From: an uncultured Bacteroidia bacterium
Lineage (GTDB): Bacteria; Bacteroidota; Bacteroidia; Bacteroidales; UBA932
Direction of reading: 5' to 3'
DNA: 14,377 nt
Assembly: GCA_902766985.1 (NCBI GenBank)
Contig: CACXFP010000166.1
Coordinates: 1 to 14,377 of the forward strand
Shown here: one piece after another, positions 1-6,912 of the stretch
How the letters are laid out: each line of letters begins with the position of its first letter
Position numbering within the stretch: position 1 is the first letter of the stretch
Position numbers and translations under genes: made by a program
The notes under the pieces: generated by a model
Database searches by the model: none
Seen by the model: the letters and a program-made list of their open reading frames with translations, nothing else
What the model was told of the DNA's origin: nothing

Positions 1-485
1 GGGGACCAGAAGATTCCTCCGTTGATGCCGAACTCGTTGCGGCTGACGCTCTGGCCATAGGTTATCTGGTCATTCTCGCTTTCGGCCACTGTGACCTCCT
101 TGCCGCCGGTGTCCATGATATAGAGGCTCTGTCCCCTGGTGAAGGCCATGTCGCCTTTTGCGGAAGGGGTGCGGTGACCGGCGTCCCTGGTAAGGGCAAT
201 GGTCGGTTCCGGCTTGACTTTAAGGTCTTTGCGGGCTACTTCCTTTCCGGACAGGTTGAAGAATTTCCATTGCCCGTCCATATAGGCCGAATAGGTCTCA
301 CCGTCGATCCACCTGGCGTAGACGTTGGCGGGGCGGACGTCCGGGCTGACCGTGGCGTCCTCCATGGTAAGGAGTTTCCCGTCCGGATTGGATGCGGGAT
401 GGATGGCGACAACACCGCTCTGGGCGAAGGCTGCCGGAGCGAGGAGGAGAAGGACGGCCAGGGATGTGAGGCTATTCCGATTCAT
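1..485 (-). CDS. Dipeptidyl peptidase IV (S9 family), N-terminal part, cut by window edge
   Basis: Reading the minus strand from the ATG at 485 gives an open frame of 161 complete codons that runs off the left edge. It begins with a signal peptide: MNRNSL, a Leu/Ala-rich core, then AFA before QS, so cleavage is likely near residue 22. The product is therefore probably exported to the periplasm or cell surface. Around residues 142-160 it reads ITYGQSVSRNEFGINGGIFW, which resembles the start of the beta-propeller region of Bacteroidetes DPP-IV enzymes (typically SVxRNEFGIxxGxFWSP). Such serine peptidases remove Xaa-Pro dipeptides from peptide N-termini. The catalytic Ser, Asp and His lie in the missing C-terminal part, so activity cannot be judged. 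The start overlaps the end of the upstream gene by 14 bases, which suggests co-transcription and perhaps coupled translation. Confidence 0.8.
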   Translation of the reverse strand, partial: MNRNSLTSLAVLLLLAPAAFAQSGVVAIHPASNPDGKLLTMEDATVSPDVRPANVYARWIDGETYSAYMDGQWKFFNLSGKEVARKDLKVKPEPTIALTRDAGHRTPSAKGDMAFTRGQSLYIMDTGGKEVTVAESENDQITYGQSVSRNEFGINGGIFWS

Positions 486-930
486 AGAAATTGGATGAAG
501 ATGTGTTTTCCCGTACGGCCACGACCTTGTCGACTATATGCTTCTGCATGCCCCTCCAGGGAAGGGCTCCGAAATATTCCTTGTAATGGAGTTCCACAAT
601 CTTGCCGCTGCACCTCATGAGCTCTTCCGCCACGGCCTTGTTAGTCACGGAAAACTCGAAAACGTAGGAGCCGACTCCGTTGTTGTCTCCGTCTCCATAG
701 GTGATTACACCCATGTTGGAGCCTTTGAAACCGGCCTGGATCAGCCTTCCTTCGTAGGTCTTGAAGACGACCCCCTTGAGGGCGAACTGGTTGAGTTCAC
801 CGGCTTTCACTCCGTCGGCGAACACATAGAAGAAACGGATTGCGACAAAGGCCGCCGCAGCGACCACCAGCAGGACAAGCGTCCAGCGGATGACTTTCCT
901 GAAAGAATTGATGATGTCTGTCTTGTTCAT
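472..930 (-). CDS. Small single-helix membrane protein, unknown function
   Basis: The 152-residue product starts MNKTDIINSFRKVIRW and continues with one hydrophobic helix at about residues 15-38 (LVLLVVAAAAFVAIRFFYVF). Basic residues before the helix suggest an N-in anchor, leaving a periplasmic domain of about 110 residues. The segment after the helix (GELNQFALKGVVFKTYEGRL) resembles a conserved Bacteroidales family of small proteins that databases leave as hypothetical or mislabel as 6-phosphogluconate dehydrogenase. Nothing in it looks like a dehydrogenase: there is no Rossmann glycine motif, and it is far too short. The sequence shows no catalytic motif. A Bacteroidetes-type promoter lies upstream, and the 3' end overlaps the start of the DPP-IV gene by 14 bases, so the two probably form an operon. 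The coding call is solid; the function is unknown. Confidence 0.8.
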   Translation of the reverse strand: MNKTDIINSFRKVIRWTLVLLVVAAAAFVAIRFFYVFADGVKAGELNQFALKGVVFKTYEGRLIQAGFKGSNMGVITYGDGDNNGVGSYVFEFSVTNKAVAEELMRCSGKIVELHYKEYFGALPWRGMQKHIVDKVVAVRENTSSSNFYESE

Positions 931-956
931 TATCTGCAGGTATAATTCCTAACCTA

Positions 957-988
957 CAAATATAACTATTCCACCCGGAAGGTGCAAT
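957..988 (-). promoter_or_regulatory. Bacteroidetes-type promoter for the small membrane protein and DPP-IV
   Basis: On the minus strand TATATTTG (964 to 957) matches the Bacteroidetes -7 consensus TAnnTTTG exactly. ATTG (988 to 985) sits 20 bases upstream as an imperfect -33 box (consensus TTTG). Transcription would start roughly 20 bases before the ATG at 930. The spacer holds a short inverted repeat, CACC/GGTG (972-975 and 981-984), which could be an operator, but it is too short to claim. Confidence 0.65.
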
Positions 989-1071
989 AATTCATTTGCC
1001 TGTACAATTCCCTTTCCCGTACGCCAGTATCTGAACAGGCATAGGCGGGCACTGCGATGGCACAAGCCGGA

Positions 1072-3843
1072 CTACAGGACGATGTCGTCGAAGCGCATGA
1101 GATAGGTGTCGTACTGGGTCAGGAAGGGGTGGAAGGGGGCGGGGACGCCGTCAGGGGAGAGGAAGAGGTCCTTCAGGATCCGGGGCGCGCTGCCTGCTTC
1201 TACCTTGTAGAGATAGAACTCGCCGCTGACGGTGCCGATGGCATCGGCCATGACGGTGTGGGAAGACCTGTTGAATTTCGGTCCCATTCCGGAAACGGCG
1301 GCGTTGTAAGTCAAGACAATGCCCTTGTCGGTCTGTTCGAAACTGACGTCCCCGCTGCGGCAGAGCATCAGGACTCCGTTGCCGTCCCTGTCCGTCAGGA
1401 GGGCCGCATCGACGCCGCGGCGGTTGCCTTCGAAATACAGGTCGTCCTTGTGAAGGGCCCAGAAGCCATACCTGCCGGCCCTGTACCTTCCGGGATATGT
1501 CGGCATCACGCCGTTGCCGATCCACTGTACCCTGTCTATGGCGGGGTTGAGCAGGAAGGCGACGCCGAACTCCGTCAGAGCCATTTCCATCTTTGCCGGA
1601 GTCAGAGAGAATGATACCCGGGTGGCGTTCCCGGCCTTTCCCGTCTTTATGGACGTCTTTATCTGCCCCGCCCGGGAGCCGTCGGGAGAGAGCCTGAGCA
1701 GATAGCGCTCGAACCTTCTGCCTTTGAGTCTCTTGATTTCGGTAAGTGTGGCCTTGCGGCCTACCCTCACCAAGGGGCCTTCCTGCATGGCGTCGATGGG
1801 GTCGCCGGAATCCCTGTCGAGTCTCGCGATGATGCGGGAAGCGGGGTCGGACGGCATGACGGGAACGGACTGCCGGTTGATGATACGTCCGTGGGCGTCG
1901 GAAACTTCAAGGTTCAGGATACGTATGCCGCCTTTCCCGGGGGAGTAAAGTTCTCCGGGTTCCCATTCTACCGTACTTCGAGGGGGGCAGTCGGGTGAGA
2001 ATGAACCCCTTGCGACAGTATCCCTGTCTTCCGTCAGGGTCCAGTCGAAAGTGACGTTCCCCTTGAGGTTGATGAAATCATAGCGGTTGCGGATATGGAG
2101 CGGGCTTCCTGCGGTGAGGATGCTGTCCGTAACGGCCGCCTGGGCGTAGTTGTGCCGGAGTTCATAATAGTTGGGAAGGGGAATCCTGTTGGGGTAGAGC
2201 ATCCCGTCCATGAGGTCGTCCTCGCTGAGGTCGAAACCTCCTGTTTCCGATGTATAGATCTTGTATTCGAATCCGTAGAATCCGTTTGCCTTCTTGCCGG
2301 CATCTTTGAACGGGGCGCCCTGGTCCACCCATTCCCATACGCAGCCTCCGGCGAGCCAGGGGGTGCGCTCTATGATCTCCCACATTATGTCATGGTCTTC
2401 GAAGGAGTTGCCCAGGGAATGGCAGTATTCGGTGAAAATGACAGGACGGTCGCTTCTCCGGTAGAAACCGAGAAGGTCGCTGATGCGGGGATAGTGTGGG
2501 GCGTAAATGTCTATGAAAGAGGGGAGATCGTAGTTAAGACCTGTGAAATAACCTCCTATCTGAGGGTAACAGATGGGCCTCGTGGAATCAATGGACTTCA
2601 CGTATTTCCCAACTTCGATGCAGATGTCGGTGAGGTCGTTCTCATTGCCTACGCTCCATATCAGCACGCAGGGATGGTTCTTGTCCCTCATGATGGTGGC
2701 TTCAGCCCTGTACCTGAGTATTTCATAATAATCCGGGTCGTTGAGATGTTCCTCGCCGTAGCCGAAGGGTACTTCATCGATTATGTAGAATCCAAGGGAA
2801 TCGGCGAGTTCGTAGAAACGCGGTTCCCTCGGGTAGTGGGAGGTACGTATGCAGTTTACGCCGGCCTCCTTCATCAATGTCATGTCTTTCAGCAGCAGGG
2901 AGTCGGAGATGACCTTCATCGTGAACGGGTCGGTGGCGTGGTTGGCGACTCCACGGAATTTTATCGGCTGTCCGTTGAGTTTGATGACCTTCCTGTCGAT
3001 GGTGAGTTCCCTGAATCCGAATTTGTGCTCGAAGGTCTGGAGGACCTTGTTCTTCCGCATCAGCCTGGTTCGTAGAGTATACAGGTACGGGGTTTCGGCT
3101 GTCCAGGGTTTTGGATCGCTTACCCTGGACTTTCCGACGACCTTCCCGTCCGCATCAAGGATTTCATTGATTACCCTTGTGTCCTTGTCCGCTCCCGCTA
3201 TCCTGGCGTCCACCTTTACCTCTCCAGACAGGTCCGCATGGATGGTCAGGTCGGAAAGATGTGTTTCGGGAACCGCCATCATTGAAACGTCCCGGATGAT
3301 GCCGCAGGGCGACCAGTCGTCGTTGATGTCGAAGCCGTAGCTCTCGTGCTGCGAGATGACCCGCATTGCGAGTTCCTGGTCCACAGAACCTTCGTTCAGG
3401 AATGGGGTGACGTCGAAAAGGGCGGTGTTATATCCCGAATGCCAGGTCCCGGCGTAGTGTCCGTTGACCCAGAGGTCATAGCCGTAAAGGACTCCGTCAA
3501 ACCTCAGGACGATCCTCTGTCCTTTCCACCTTGCAGGCACACGGAAAGACGTCCGGTAGTAGCCGGAAATCGGCTGTGTCTTGGCGTAATTGGTGTGCCA
3601 GAAGCCGTAGGTTTCCCAGCATCCGGGGACAGGTATGCTGCCCCAGGAAGGGTCTTCCGCAGGCACGGAAATGTCATCCGTGATGCCTTCCACCACCTTG
3701 AGGGCCCACGTCCCGTTGAGGCTTATCTTCATGGACGGGTCTGTAACCGGCAGTATGCCTTTGAATGCGTCTCCGATGTTTTGGGAGTTGACGGTGATGG
3801 CCAGAAAGATGCAGAATGCAGCCAGAAGGATTCTTTTCATCAT
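1072..3843 (-). CDS. Secreted GH2 family beta-galactosidase-like enzyme
   Basis: The product has 923 residues from the chosen ATG at 3843; a second ATG follows at 3840. It starts with a signal peptide (MMKRILLAAFCIFLAITVNS, cut near residue 20-21), so it acts in the periplasm or outside the cell. A GH2 sugar-binding domain lies at about 40-195 (with GYDLWVNGHYAGTWHSGYN), an immunoglobulin-like domain at about 196-280, and a TIM barrel at about 282-520. In the barrel WSVGNEN carries the likely acid/base Glu401, and FTEYCHSLGNSF carries the likely nucleophile Glu472; the latter closely resembles LacZ. The C-terminal 350 residues look like the linker and small beta-galactosidase domain. At 923 residues it is somewhat shorter than E. 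coli LacZ (1024). The substrate could be a plant or host galactoside. No SusC/SusD genes are in view, so it is not in an obvious polysaccharide locus. A frame extending to 3903 is rejected because it would run into the terminator hairpin. Confidence 0.9.
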   Translation of the reverse strand: MMKRILLAAFCIFLAITVNSQNIGDAFKGILPVTDPSMKISLNGTWALKVVEGITDDISVPAEDPSWGSIPVPGCWETYGFWHTNYAKTQPISGYYRTSFRVPARWKGQRIVLRFDGVLYGYDLWVNGHYAGTWHSGYNTALFDVTPFLNEGSVDQELAMRVISQHESYGFDINDDWSPCGIIRDVSMMAVPETHLSDLTIHADLSGEVKVDARIAGADKDTRVINEILDADGKVVGKSRVSDPKPWTAETPYLYTLRTRLMRKNKVLQTFEHKFGFRELTIDRKVIKLNGQPIKFRGVANHATDPFTMKVISDSLLLKDMTLMKEAGVNCIRTSHYPREPRFYELADSLGFYIIDEVPFGYGEEHLNDPDYYEILRYRAEATIMRDKNHPCVLIWSVGNENDLTDICIEVGKYVKSIDSTRPICYPQIGGYFTGLNYDLPSFIDIYAPHYPRISDLLGFYRRSDRPVIFTEYCHSLGNSFEDHDIMWEIIERTPWLAGGCVWEWVDQGAPFKDAGKKANGFYGFEYKIYTSETGGFDLSEDDLMDGMLYPNRIPLPNYYELRHNYAQAAVTDSILTAGSPLHIRNRYDFINLKGNVTFDWTLTEDRDTVARGSFSPDCPPRSTVEWEPGELYSPGKGGIRILNLEVSDAHGRIINRQSVPVMPSDPASRIIARLDRDSGDPIDAMQEGPLVRVGRKATLTEIKRLKGRRFERYLLRLSPDGSRAGQIKTSIKTGKAGNATRVSFSLTPAKMEMALTEFGVAFLLNPAIDRVQWIGNGVMPTYPGRYRAGRYGFWALHKDDLYFEGNRRGVDAALLTDRDGNGVLMLCRSGDVSFEQTDKGIVLTYNAAVSGMGPKFNRSSHTVMADAIGTVSGEFYLYKVEAGSAPRILKDLFLSPDGVPAPFHPFLTQYDTYLMRFDDIVL

Positions 3844-3871
3844 TATTTGTTTTCTACAAGCGTGGAGGAAA

Positions 3872-3920
3872 TAAAAAAAGAAGAAAGGCTGCCTCCCCTC
3901 CATGGCAAAACCTTTCTTCT
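3872..3920 (-). terminator. Intrinsic terminator after tRNA-Glu, before the beta-galactosidase gene
   Basis: On the minus strand a perfect 10-base stem (AGAAGAAAGG at 3920-3911 and CCTTTCTTCT at 3888-3879) is followed directly by a run of T (3879-3873). The 22-base loop can extend the stem with TGCC/GGCA. This is a standard Rho-independent terminator for the tRNA transcript. Because the next start codon is only about 30 bases downstream, it might also act as an attenuator for the beta-galactosidase gene. Confidence 0.75.
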
Positions 3921-3939
3921 AACGGCTTTGAGGCCGTCG

Positions 3940-4011
3940 TACTGGGTACGGGAATCGAACCCATATTACAAGATTGAGAATCTTGTGTACTGACCGTTAT
4001 ACGAACCCAGC
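3940..4011 (-). tRNA. tRNA-Glu (anticodon CUC)
   Basis: The minus strand folds into a 72-base cloverleaf. The acceptor stem pairs GCTGGGT with ACCCAGT, with a G-U wobble at 1:72. The D stem pairs GTAT with GTAC around AACGGTCA. The anticodon stem CAAGA/TCTTG holds the loop TTCTCAA, which gives anticodon CTC and reads the GAG codon. The T arm has loop TTCGATT. The discriminator base is A at 3940 and no CCA is encoded (CGA follows), so CCA must be added after transcription. A promoter lies about 17 bases upstream and a terminator about 20 bases downstream, so it can be a single-gene transcript. Confidence 0.93.
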
Positions 4012-4027
4012 ATTTCCTAATGGAATG

Positions 4028-4058
4028 CAAAGGTACGCAAAAAATTGCAATCTCCAAA
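4028..4058 (-). promoter_or_regulatory. Promoter of tRNA-Glu, Bacteroidetes consensus
   Basis: On the minus strand TTTG (4058-4055), 19 bases, then TACCTTTG (4035-4028) matches the Bacteroidetes primary sigma factor consensus TTTG-N19-TAnnTTTG exactly. Transcription would start within about ten bases of the tRNA 5' end at 4011, as expected for a stable RNA with a short leader. Confidence 0.85.
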
Positions 4059-4065
4059 TTTTTAT

Positions 4066-4095
4066 TGAAAAAGGCTGCGGATTTTTCCGCAGCCT
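4066..4095 (-). terminator. Intrinsic terminator of rpmE2
   Basis: On the minus strand AGGCTGCGG (4095-4087) pairs perfectly over 9 bases with CCGCAGCCT (4080-4072) around the loop AAAAAT. A T run (4072-4068) and further T-rich sequence follow. The hairpin begins 27 bases after the rpmE2 stop codon and ends just before the tRNA promoter, separating the two transcripts. Confidence 0.87.
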
Positions 4096-4121
4096 CAGGG
4101 TCAGCCTTGACAGGAAGTGGA

Positions 4122-4373
4122 TTACTTCTTCCTGCTCTTGTATCTCTGATAGAACTGGTCTACGCGGCCTGCGGTATCGACGAGCTTGACCTTGCCGGTG
4201 TAGAAAGGATGGGAAGTGTTGGAGATTTCCACCTTTACTACGGGATACTCGACTCCGTCCACCATCAGAGTCTCTTTGGTCTCGGCGCAGGAGCGCGTGA
4301 TAAACACAGTGTCGTTAGACATATCCTTGAAAGCTACAAGACGGTAGGTTTCGGGATGAATTCCTTTTTTCAT
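4122..4373 (-). CDS. rpmE2: 50S ribosomal protein L31 type B
   Basis: The 83-residue product begins MKKGIHPETYRLVAFKD and holds the L31 segments FITRSC, VEISNTSHPFYTGK and VDQFYQRYK. Its length and the internal insertion around residues 34-46 (KETLMVDGVEYPV) are typical of the type B, zinc-independent form. The zinc-binding CxxC pairs of type A are absent; only one Cys (residue 29) is present. L31 sits at the interface between the large and small ribosomal subunits. The gene is monocistronic: a consensus promoter lies upstream and an intrinsic terminator 27 bases downstream. Elsewhere type B copies are often zinc-starvation paralogues under Zur control; the plain consensus promoter here suggests constitutive expression instead, and I see no obvious Zur box. 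Confidence 0.95.
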   Translation of the reverse strand: MKKGIHPETYRLVAFKDMSNDTVFITRSCAETKETLMVDGVEYPVVKVEISNTSHPFYTGKVKLVDTAGRVDQFYQRYKSRKK

Positions 4374-4397
4374 TGTCTGTTTGTTTTAAATGGACGG

Positions 4398-4428
4398 CAA
4401 ATATAGCACTTAATTTCCTTTCCGCAAA
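4398..4428 (-). promoter_or_regulatory. Promoter of rpmE2, Bacteroidetes consensus
   Basis: On the minus strand TTTG (4428-4425), 19 bases, then TATATTTG (4405-4398) matches TTTG-N19-TAnnTTTG exactly. The leader before the ATG at 4373 would be about 20 bases, AT-rich and without a Shine-Dalgarno sequence, as is common in this phylum. Confidence 0.85.
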
Positions 4429-4489
4429 ATCTTATTTGAAAAAATGATCCCCCGCCTTCCTTGTCAAAACATTGTATCAGAAAATAGAT

Positions 4490-4497
4490 TATCTTTA
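4490..4497 (+). promoter_or_regulatory. Possible -7 element of the dsdA promoter
   Basis: TATCTTTA matches the Bacteroidetes -7 consensus TAnnTTTG at all but the last fixed position. No TTTG lies at the expected 19-21 bases upstream; the nearest candidates, ATTG at 4471 and CTTG at 4460, are spaced 15 and 26 bases away. If it is used, the leader before the ATG at 4514 would be only about 10 bases. Confidence 0.3.
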
Positions 4498-4513
4498 CCG
4501 AAACGGACTTGCT

Positions 4514-5851
4514 ATGGATGTGAAAAAGTACATTGAACGGGATCCTGCTGTAAGGGAGATGTCTCAGATGCGCGAGACAGTGTGGATAAATCCGCGGCTG
4601 CTGCCTGTCGGAATTACGGAGGAGTCCCTTCAGTCAGTCGTGTCTGACAAGGACATCGCTGATGCGGAAGCAAGGCTGGGGAGGTTCGCTCCCTTTATCG
4701 CCGAAAGATTTCCCGAGACAAGGAAGGACGGAGGCCTGATCGAGTCATCGCTGGATGATATTCCGTCGATGCGGGAGGCCCTGGAAAGGGAGTATGGCTG
4801 CCGTATCCCGGGGCGGCTGCTCATGAAGATGGATTCGCATCTTGCAATTGCAGGTTCGGTCAAGGCAAGGGGAGGAATATATGAGGTCCTGAAGCATGCC
4901 GAGGACCTTGCGGTCGCCGCCGGCAGGCTGGATTATGACGAGTCATACCTGAAGCTGGCAAGCCCTGAGATGCGAGATTTCTTCGGGCGGTTCACGATGC
5001 AGGTGGGCTCGACGGGGAATCTGGGGATGTCGATAGGGATCATGTCGGCAGCCCTTGGATTCAAGGTCAAGGTCCACATGTCGGCAGATGCCAGGCAGTG
5101 GAAGAAGGATCTCCTGAGGAGCAAGGGCGTGGAGGTCCTTGAATATGATGCGGATTACTCGAAGGCTGTGGCGGAGGGGCGCAGGCTCTCCGGGCTTGAC
5201 CCTTCCAGTTACTTCGTGGATGACGAGAAGTCGGCAGACCTTTTCATCGGCTATGCGGTGGCCGCCGGCAGGCTCAGGACGCAGCTGGAGGAAAAGGGGA
5301 TCGTCGTGGATGCCGGCCATCCCTTGATAGTGTATATCCCTGCCGGTGTCGGCGGGGCTCCGGGAGGGGTGACCTATGGACTGAAACGTATCTTCGGCGA
5401 CAATGTCCACTGTTTCTTCATTGAGCCGGCACGCTGTCCTTCTGTAATGCTTGGCATTGCCACCCAGCTGTTTGAGAAGGCAAATGTACACGATTTCGGT
5501 ATCAGCGGGCGTACCGAGGCTGATGGTCTCGCCTGTGCCAGTCCTTCAGGTTTCGTGACCAGGATAATGACGAACCTCGTTTCCGGAGGGTTTACCGTCG
5601 AGGACCGGAGATTGTACGATTATCTGCGCCTATTGGACAGGATGGAGGGCAAACGCATAGAACCGTCCAGCTGCGCGGCTTTTATCGGTCCGTGCAATCT
5701 CTTGAGAACCGCCGCTTCCAGGGAATATTGCTCCTCCCACGGCCTGGAGGACGGGAAACTGGCCGGTTCGACCCAGATCGTATGGGCCACCGGCGGTCTC
5801 CTTGTCCCTGATGAGATCTGGGAGGAGTATCTGGCTTATTTCATCCTGTAA
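4514..5851 (+). CDS. dsdA: D-serine ammonia-lyase (D-serine dehydratase)
   Basis: This cytoplasmic PLP enzyme converts D-serine to pyruvate and ammonia. The product from the ATG at 4514 has 445 residues, against 442 in E. coli DsdA as I recall it, and it aligns along its whole length. Visible hallmarks are the PLP-lysine segment MDSHLAIAGSVKARGGIYEV (Lys117), the phosphate loop VGSTGNLGMSIG at about 164-175, VHMSADARQWKK, the glycine loop GVGGAPGG, and a C-terminal VWATGG. An upstream TTG at 4472 would add 14 residues with no counterpart in E. coli DsdA, so ATG 4514 is preferred. It is the only plus-strand gene here, divergent from rpmE2 by 140 bases and tail-to-tail with the NamZ-like gene with a 16-base overlap. 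No dsdC regulator or dsdX transporter is in view. The role may be detoxification or use of D-serine. Confidence 0.94.
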   Translation: MDVKKYIERDPAVREMSQMRETVWINPRLLPVGITEESLQSVVSDKDIADAEARLGRFAPFIAERFPETRKDGGLIESSLDDIPSMREALEREYGCRIPGRLLMKMDSHLAIAGSVKARGGIYEVLKHAEDLAVAAGRLDYDESYLKLASPEMRDFFGRFTMQVGSTGNLGMSIGIMSAALGFKVKVHMSADARQWKKDLLRSKGVEVLEYDADYSKAVAEGRRLSGLDPSSYFVDDEKSADLFIGYAVAAGRLRTQLEEKGIVVDAGHPLIVYIPAGVGGAPGGVTYGLKRIFGDNVHCFFIEPARCPSVMLGIATQLFEKANVHDFGISGRTEADGLACASPSGFVTRIMTNLVSGGFTVEDRRLYDYLRLLDRMEGKRIEPSSCAAFIGPCNLLRTAASREYCSSHGLEDGKLAGSTQIVWATGGLLVPDEIWEEYLAYFIL

Positions 5852-6900
5852 GGCTGGTCGGCGTAGAGTGAGAAGCGTTTGGCTTTGCGGATCCATTTCT
5901 GCTCTCCGGCCTTGATGTGCTCACGGGTCTCCTGGAGGGATACTTCTCCGTGAAGATAGGCCATGATGAAAGGATCGGCCATCTTTGTCTCGAATTCCGG
6001 ATGCAGCTCAAATTGGGAATAGCGGCCGAGGAAGTATCTGATCAGCTGGATGGTATGGAGGAGGGAGTGGTATTCGGTGCCTGGTTCCAGCATGATCTGG
6101 TAGCCGTGGCAGAGCTCTCCCTGATACTGGCCGGCAGCGGGAGTGAAGGTGCAGGGTCTCATCATGACGCCTGCCGGTGCCGGAATCCTTTCAAGAGGAT
6201 CGTGTTTGATGTACGGGGCTCCGAAATACTCGTAGGGCCGCGAGGTGCCGATTCCAGGTGTGATGGTAGTGTTGTTCCACAGGCCTCCTCCGCTGTACAT
6301 CAGGGACGTGAACATGCCTGGAATGTCTGATGCCGGCGCGATTGTCCAGGGAAGTATCTGGCGGGTGGAATCGGAGGCCAGGGCAGAGATGACGTGGAGG
6401 GGGAATTTAGCCCCGATTTCAGAGTAATAGAGATTGCAGAGTTCTCCGAGCGTGAGCCCGTGGCGATGGGCGACGCTCGGGACATGGAATTCCACCTTCC
6501 CGGATGGGATAGTCCCTTCCACGACCCTTCCTGCAGGATTTATATGGTCTACGACATAGAGGGAAGGGGGATTCTCAAGTCCGGCCATGGTCTCCATGAG
6601 ATCCATGACGTCCTTGGTGTAATTGAAGTACCTGGATCCGACGTCCTGGATTTCGACAACGATGGCGTCGAGATCCTCCAGGTCTTCGGTCTCGAATACG
6701 ATGTGGTTCGTTCCGGGGGTAAGCTCGGCGTCCCTGGGCATGAATACCTTGGCCAGATTGCCCCTCTCCCGGAACAGGTCGTACATATACCTGTCCCGGG
6801 CGGTGTCCCAGCAGTTCTGGGTGCAGAAACAGCCCACCCTGCCATCCAGCAGGGCCTTGTCGATCTGGTCTTCCAGAGCTGTAGTCCTGAACGAGAACAT
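5836..6900 (-). CDS. DUF1343/NamZ-like protein, divergent and without signal peptide
   Basis: The 354-residue product has the framework of the DUF1343 family, whose characterised members (NamZ) are exo-beta-N-acetylmuramidases that release MurNAc from peptidoglycan fragments. Seen here are RVGCFCTQN at 21-29, VEIQDVGSRYFNY at 82-94, DHINPAGRVVEG at 118-129, HGLTLGELCN at 147-156 and GIGTSRPYEYFGAPYI at 216-231. It differs from typical members in several ways. There is no signal peptide (it starts MFSFRTTALEDQ). The usual GPEHGxRG stretch, which holds a Glu proposed to be catalytic, is replaced by MPRDAEL at 54-60. The usual EGTNxSEGRGT stretch reads WNNTTITPGIGT at 208-219. It begins 12 bases after the glmM stop, so it is probably the last gene of the V-ATPase operon. 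Muramidase activity is doubtful; family membership is fairly secure. Confidence 0.82.
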   Translation of the reverse strand: MFSFRTTALEDQIDKALLDGRVGCFCTQNCWDTARDRYMYDLFRERGNLAKVFMPRDAELTPGTNHIVFETEDLEDLDAIVVEIQDVGSRYFNYTKDVMDLMETMAGLENPPSLYVVDHINPAGRVVEGTIPSGKVEFHVPSVAHRHGLTLGELCNLYYSEIGAKFPLHVISALASDSTRQILPWTIAPASDIPGMFTSLMYSGGGLWNNTTITPGIGTSRPYEYFGAPYIKHDPLERIPAPAGVMMRPCTFTPAAGQYQGELCHGYQIMLEPGTEYHSLLHTIQLIRYFLGRYSQFELHPEFETKMADPFIMAYLHGEVSLQETREHIKAGEQKWIRKAKRFSLYADQPYRMK

Positions 6901-6912
6901 GGGGCTGCGGGC

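Noticed and set aside
998..1040. Hairpin GCCTGT/ACAGGC downstream of the beta-galactosidase stop as a terminator
   Set aside because: The stem is only six bases with a loop of about 31 bases and no T run follows on the minus strand, so it is not convincing.
2095..3075. Long plus-strand open frame of 326 codons opposite the beta-galactosidase gene
   Set aside because: It is antisense to a well-supported GH2 enzyme, has no recognisable domain, and long antisense frames are expected in GC-rich coding DNA.
3844..3903. Extended N-terminus of the beta-galactosidase from the ATG at 3903
   Set aside because: The extra 20 residues are encoded by the terminator hairpin and would sit in front of a perfect signal peptide starting at 3843.
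4472..4513. TTG start for dsdA adding 14 residues
   Set aside because: The ATG at 4514 gives a length and N-terminus matching E. coli DsdA, and the only promoter-like element lies downstream of the TTG.
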